Part shown: positions 58,779-64,000 of the stretch, piece by piece
Layout: every line of letters starts with the position of its first letter
Position numbering within the stretch: the first letter of the stretch is position 1
Source: Macrostomum hystrix
Taxonomy: Eukaryota > Platyhelminthes > Macrostomidae
NCBI GenBank assembly: GCA_950097015.1
Contig: CATNEN010000005.1
Coordinates: forward strand, 4,889,501 to 4,953,500
Direction of reading: 5' to 3'
Length of the DNA: 64,000 bases
The notes under the pieces: model-generated
Databases searched by the model: none
What the model was told of the DNA's origin: nothing
What the model saw: the letters and a program-made list of their open reading frames with translations, nothing else
Made by a program: the position numbers and the translations under genes

Positions 58779-61469
58779 ATGAGTCTGATTTCCTTAGCTA
58801 CACTGCTCGTGGCTGTCCTGCCGCTAGTTTCCACAGCTCCTCATTTACCGCCGACGCATCGGCCACTGTGCCAGCCTGGCGTTAATCCGCCACCGAATCG
58901 ATTCAATTCGACTGCCAGATTGAACCAGCTGCGAGACAGAATGACCAAGATCCAGATGAATTGGTACCTGGAGACCGGACTCAATAGGATGCTGTCCGCG
59001 CCGCAACCGAGTGAACAGTACCGAAACTGGCTCAGCGGATTCACTGGATCTAGTGGTAATTTACAGCATAAATTTATAGTGATGATCAACTCTGAATCTG
59101 TGTCGCGTTTAACAGCTTTATGAAGCAGAATTAAACTCCGCTTGTGGAATTGACACAGTTTGTATCGCAGGGTGCTGCTAGGTGATGGAGGAAAATGGGC
59201 CCGCTGCAAATCGAAAGAGGAAAGCTTTCTAAATACCTCGGTGGCATCACCCCAAATCCTCGGTGGCGTCACCCCAAATCCCCGGTGGCGTCACCCCTTC
59301 AAATCCCCGGTGGCGTCATCCCAAATCCTCGGTGGCGTCACCCCAAATCCCCGGTGGCGTCACTCCAAATCCCCGGTGGCGACCCCTTCAAATCCCCGGT
59401 GGCGTCATCCCAAATCCCCGGTGGCGTCATCCCAAATCCCCGGTAGCGTCACCCCAAATCCCCGGTGGCGTCACCCTAAATCCGTGGTGGCGCCAACGTA
59501 AATTAAATCTTAGTCTCGTAGACGTAATAAATTTAGTTTATTTTTTAGAATCAATAGGCGTACTATACGTTGTACTAATAAAACGCGACAACTCTAGTGT
59601 TCTGGAAATTCTCGATATTGATGTCTTCACTTCCCCTACCAGGACAGGTAAAGATATTATTCATAAACCATCCGTATAAATATAATTCCAGGGCAAGTAA
59701 TGATTACTATAAGCGACGCCTATTTGTTCACGGACACGCGGTACACTCTGCAAGCTGATCAGGAGCTCCAGTGCGACTGGTACATCTACGACTCAACTAG
59801 TCTGGAAGAATGGGTCAAGACGTACAATGGCTCCGTCGCCAAGCTGGCTGTCGATTCTAGACAGATTCGCGCGAGTACCTACGGCGGTTTGCAAGGCAAC
59901 CCGCTAGTTACACTGCAGCCGTTGCAGTCGAATCTCGTAGATGAGATCTGGGTTGACAATAGGCCCCAAGCGATTTCTCAGGACATCTACCCGCTGGCGC
60001 TGAACTACACAGGCAAAACATGGCAGGCCAAGGTTGACCAGATGCGCACCCAGGCCTTGGGTAGTAGCACAGACAAAGCTGATTTCTTAGTCGTCAGCGG
60101 ACTAGACGAGACGGCCTACCTGTTGAATCTGCGCGCCACTGTATTGGCTAGTTTTCCCTACTTTCCTAGCATTGTGTTGCTCTCGACTAACACGATGCAC
60201 CTATTTGTTGACAATACAAGCTACTTCCTAGCCACCGACAGTTTGCGCAAGCATCTAAACCTGAATATTGACGGCTTCTGCGAATCTGGTGCACAGGTCT
60301 GTGTCACTCTGGTTCCGATTGCGCAACTCAGCAACACAACCATTCGCCTGATAACCAACAACACCCGCGTCTGGCTCGACATCAGCTCCTGCTCGTATAG
60401 TGTCCAATCGGCTTTTTCGGCTGCGAAACAGGTGCAAAAAACTACACCCGTTCAACTAGCCAAGTCTGTAAAGAACGCGGCAGAACAGACTGCATACAAG
60501 GACTGCTCTCTAATGGACTCTGCCGCATTGGTGGCATTTCTCAACAAATTAAACCAGCAAGTAGGTGCTGGCGTCAGAATGACGGAACTTTCTGCCAGCG
60601 CACTTCTGGCCAGTTACCGCGGCAAGGTACCCGACTTCCGCGGCCTGAGCTTCACCGCGATTGCCGCATCTGGCCCCAACGCTGCGGTGATTCACTACCG
60701 ACCAACTGAGGCTACTGATAGAGAAATCACCAGAACTGAGCCATTTCTCCTCGACTCCGGTGGCCAGTACCTGGGCTGCACTACCGACGTCACCAGGACG
60801 CTGTTCTACGGAGACAAGCCCCAGGAAGAAGTTCGAGACGCCTACACTCGAGTCCTGATGGGAGTGATTGATTTGTTTAATCTGACCTGGCCTCAGAGGC
60901 TGAATACGCGTGTTGTAGACTCGTTTGCTCGCCACAACCTGTGGGCAGTGATGAAGGACTACGCCCACGGCACGGGGCACGGCATTGGACTATTCCTCGG
61001 AGTGCACGAAGGACCCAACGGCATTGGCAGGGATTTCCCACTCGTTGAAGGCAACTTTCAGTCGATTGAACCCGGCTACTATCAGCCAGAGTCAGCTGGA
61101 GTACTCGGCTTCGGCATTCGCCTAGAGACGATCAGTGGAGTGAAGAAGAATGGCGATTTCCTGCGCTTCGAGCCAGTCACTTGGGTGCCGTTTGAGCGCA
61201 AGCTGATTAGGCCGGAAATGTTGACCAGTGATCAGCTGCGCTGGCTGAACTGGTACCACGCAGAGTGTCGAAAGCGACTACCGGCTGCGCTGAGTCAGCT
61301 AGGCGAAGAGGCTGCCGTCGGCGAATGGCTGAACGCTGCCACAGAGCCGATTGGCATCGAGGTGAAGTCGGCTGATGGACTGCTAGGACGACGGTCGACT
61401 TGGTCGGCATTTCTGGGCACCGTGGCGCCAGTCCTGCTTGTCAACTTGTTGATTTCCGCTGCCAATTAA
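58779..61469 (+). CDS. Xaa-Pro aminopeptidase (aminopeptidase P), secreted, probably GPI-anchored
   Basis: Two exons, 58779-59055 and 59692-61469, phase 1, 684 residues. An N-terminal signal peptide (MSLISLATLLVAVLPL) is followed by the creatinase-like N-domain (NWLSGFTGSSGQVM, LFTDTRYTLQAD) and an M24 pita-bread catalytic domain. All five expected metal ligands are present: D447 (LLDSGGQY), D458 (TTDVTRT), H522 (HGTGHGIG), E552 (SIEPGYY) and E571 (IRLETISG). It removes N-terminal residues preceding proline using two metal ions, usually manganese. The C-terminus ends in a hydrophobic stretch (LGTVAPVLLVNLLISA), which with the signal peptide points to a GPI-anchored ectoenzyme like vertebrate XPNPEP2; soluble XPNPEP1 lacks both ends. 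Several N-glycosylation sequons (NGS, NYT, NTS, NTT, NLT) fit secretion. The ATG at 58779 is chosen because it starts the signal peptide. The intron carries a 22-bp minisatellite. Confidence 0.93.
59235..59495. repeat. 22-bp minisatellite in the aminopeptidase intron
   Basis: About 11 copies of a unit containing CCCCGGTGGCGTCA followed by CCCCAAAT, GC-rich in an otherwise AT-rich intron. Confidence 0.92.
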
Positions 61470-63425
61470 CTGTTTAAATTTGCGGACTGTAACATTTCAA
61501 GCTTAAATTTTCACTCAATTTTGGTTTTATAAGACTGCTGTACTTTGTACTTTCCGCTAAACATCGCTATCGATGTTTACTGATGTCGACGTAGGAGCTG
61601 CGGGAAATAACACTTCGTTATTTCGTGAGTTCAAGAACAAGTTTTGTTTATTGCTCGATATGAGTCATAAAAAGACTTTCCATTCAGCCCTTTTGATTAA
61701 TAAGCAGAAGCAATTGAGTACAGATGCTTTATTTATAGCACCATCGTACAGTATGGTTTTACACACATTCAACAGTGTGTTCGTATTATACGTATTTGCA
61801 AAACGAAAGCCAATTTTTCATTCAGTTTTAATATTTTTATTTTTATTTTCATTTGGCGACGCTTAGTGCATGCACTTCGAGAAACCAAAAAAAAATTATT
61901 TTAGAACTTACAAATACAATATCATTGCAAATAGCTGCATAATACTCTTGGCTTTATTCCAGAGATCATTTCTTCAGTAAGAAAAAACTGTTCAGAATGC
62001 TGTTTCGCAATTCAAATTTATTTAAGTCATTCTAATTGACAGTAAACACGTGATCGCAACCTTAACAAAAATTTCACACTTGCGTCTTGCAAAAGTTGAT
62101 GCGGAACTCTCCGAGATAAAGTCAGAACCAAGTACTGAAAAGCTAGTGACACGTGTTAATTAAAATAATTTAAAGTCAGATTCTATTTAAATTTTCATAT
62201 TATAAATTTAATTTACAAAACTCTAAGCTCTGCCAATAAGAACTTTCGTACTTCAACGGATCGAGGAATTGAGCCACTCGTTATCATAGGTTTTAGATGT
62301 CACAAACAAGACTTTTTTTATTTAGCAGATTAAGTTTCAGATTAATGTCAATTTGTTTGTTTAAAAAACTCCTAATAATGTTCGGCTGGTTTTTATTAAT
62401 TTAGCAAAATTTTAATGGAAATAGCAATAATTTAAACCGAATGAAATATGATTACAATAATATTTATTCAATTACAATTTAAACAAGGTTTTAAAGCTTA
62501 CGGCTTGGTTGCAGCAAGACGTCGTGGATTTCTGCCGGATATGTCATAATTTATTTATAAGTTATTTATAAGTCAGACGCTAAAAAGGCAATAGTAAATG
62601 TGTTTATTTTCTTTCATATTGTCAGAAAGAAACTAGCTAACGTCAACAAATGGTTTCACAATTTGTTTTTCTACTCACGAAAACAGTGCAACGCTGAAAT
62701 TTAAAAGCATTCCCCTGTAATTCAGCCGATAAAAATATAATTCAACAAACTACATTGTTGATTGTATCAAACAAGAAGCAAATGATCAAATAAACTAAGG
62801 TAAGTCATCTTGACTAAAATTCATAACGAAAATTCTAGATTATCTATAATTTGACTGTTTTAAACGTATTTAACTTCCTTGTCCAACAAAAACTCTTTTC
62901 ATAAATTACTATCACTTTTATATGACTAATGTAAAAAACTATAATTCCATCATCTGCTTTTTTAAATCAATCGATGACTGACAGTAATATTTAAATTTAT
63001 TCGACGTCAAATCAAAACTATAAAGTCAATTCTAACATTCTGTACTATATTTTAATTGATAAAATGTGTCCAAAGCTTGCAGTGATACGTTTCTGATTCC
63101 TTGCTCAAACAGATCAAAGTATTTGATCTATTTTAAACGGAACATTTTATAGTTTATTTGAGTTGTGAAAGCAAGATACTTTTTCATTTATGTTTTAAAA
63201 AAAATTCCAATAAAAAACTAGTCATTTACTAGATACATATAATCATAATATGATGCGAAAATTCGCATCTTTATCGACTATTTAAATACCTTAACACGGG
63301 GAAGAAAGTTTAATTAAATTAAATACCCAAAGGGACACAAAAGACTAAATTATTTTATACGAGCTATTAAAGAAAGTGCACAACTGCCATGAAAAGCCTT
63401 GGACTTCACTTAAGCATAAAAACGC
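61470..63425. other. AT-rich intergenic region
   Basis: Nothing coding recognised; a 97-codon open frame at 61573-61866 is in T-rich DNA without support. Confidence 0.45.
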
Positions 63426-63429
63426 GACT

Positions 63430-63740
63430 TGGTCCCTAAAGTTCGATTCCGCGGCGAGGCAACATTCATTCGGGGCGCAGCCGCGGAGAGAAGGCTTGGG
63501 CGCTTGTCGTGCAATTTCCGCACTAGAGGGCCAACCTCCAAGACACAATGAGAGTGTACACTGCCTGACGATGAGGAAGTCTGGGCAGATGTACACCCTG
63601 TGTGCGTGTGTGCTCAGGAGTTAGCGAAATGAGCAGAATTGTCTCTTCGCTGGCTGCGGGTCTAGTGTCACCAAATGATGTGCCACTGCCCGCAGCACTC
63701 CTCCAAGTATTATTACTATTATTATTAATATTTCAGCTCA
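63430..63740 (+). mobile_element. SINE family A copy just upstream of the last gene
   Basis: tRNA-like B box AAGTTCGATTCCGCGG at the left, family body, and TCACCAAATGATGTGCCA, CTGCAGCACTCC, then a (ATT)n tail ending about 25 bp before the next ATG. Confidence 0.88.
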
Positions 63741-63764
63741 GCTATTATAATAAAAATAACGATA

Positions 63765-64000
63765 ATGTCGTCAACAATGCTACTTACTGAACGCGATTCA
63801 TTGTTAAAGCGTCAGCCACAGCCAGCAGTTGTCGATCAGCAACCGTCCTGGCCTCCACTTCGAATCGATCATCGGCAACTTAAGCGCCGCTCGTCTTTTG
63901 ATTTCCTAGATTTGATGCGAGTCCGGAGAACCGGAATCTATTACGCTAAGACTGGCTTTGTGTTCCTGCTGGCCATCGCTTGCTGTGTGAGTTCAGCTTG
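63765..64000 (+). CDS. N-terminus of an unidentified membrane protein, runs off right edge
   Basis: Open from ATG at 63765 to the edge (78 codons). It begins MSSTMLLTERDSLLKRQP, has a basic region (LKRRSSFDFLDLMRVRR), then a probable transmembrane start TGFVFLLAIACCV at the window end. No family recognised. A second in-frame ATG five codons in could be the start. A possible 3' splice site (TTTCAG at 63731-63736) just upstream may mean that a 5' UTR exon lies further left. Confidence 0.5.
   Translation, partial: MSSTMLLTERDSLLKRQPQPAVVDQQPSWPPLRIDHRQLKRRSSFDFLDLMRVRRTGIYYAKTGFVFLLAIACCVSSA

Overview
The window is animal nuclear DNA. Genes are split by spliceosomal GT-AG introns, there are tRNA-derived SINEs and a complete Ty3/Gypsy element, and several genes are metazoan orthologues (FoxF, PSME4, Rab6, SLC16, aminopeptidase P, a TRP channel). 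A bilaterian is clear from FoxF. The phylum is not settled by this sequence; a flatworm or other small lophotrochozoan is only a guess.

Layout. 1-3330 (minus): the first six recognisable exons of PSME4/PA200, leaving the window at the left edge. 3500-6330: two inverted-repeat elements. 7600-11700: large minisatellites. 12473-19050 (plus): a four-exon FoxF gene. 19600-23740: minisatellites, a strong hairpin and a GC-rich island. 23775-27164, with probable further exons to 28401 or 33698 (plus): an ankyrin-repeat channel with a TRPM-like membrane domain. 30080-33240: a 3.2 kb minisatellite with 387-bp higher-order repeats. 34999-41085 (minus): a complete six-exon SLC16-type transporter. 41945-42190: a possible small secreted peptide. 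43090-55676 (plus): a complete eight-exon Rab6. Its second intron carries an intact, very young Ty3/Gypsy element in antisense (44148-53516). 58779-61469 (plus): a two-exon, probably GPI-anchored aminopeptidase P. 63765-64000: the start of an unidentified gene.

The most striking property is the tandem repeats. About twenty different minisatellites (unit 7-40 bp) occupy roughly a fifth to a quarter of the window by my rough tally. They are often inside introns, usually a different unit per intron, close to the 3' splice site and frequently C/T-rich on the sense strand. One 16-bp family recurs at several separate loci in both orientations. Two tRNA-derived SINE families fill other introns. In the SLC16 gene four of five introns are almost entirely minisatellite and the fifth holds a SINE.

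The genes do not form a pathway; they are ordinary neighbours. All multi-exon models were assembled by eye from splice-site phase and protein-family similarity. The FoxF, SLC16, Rab6 and aminopeptidase models each close in frame over every junction.
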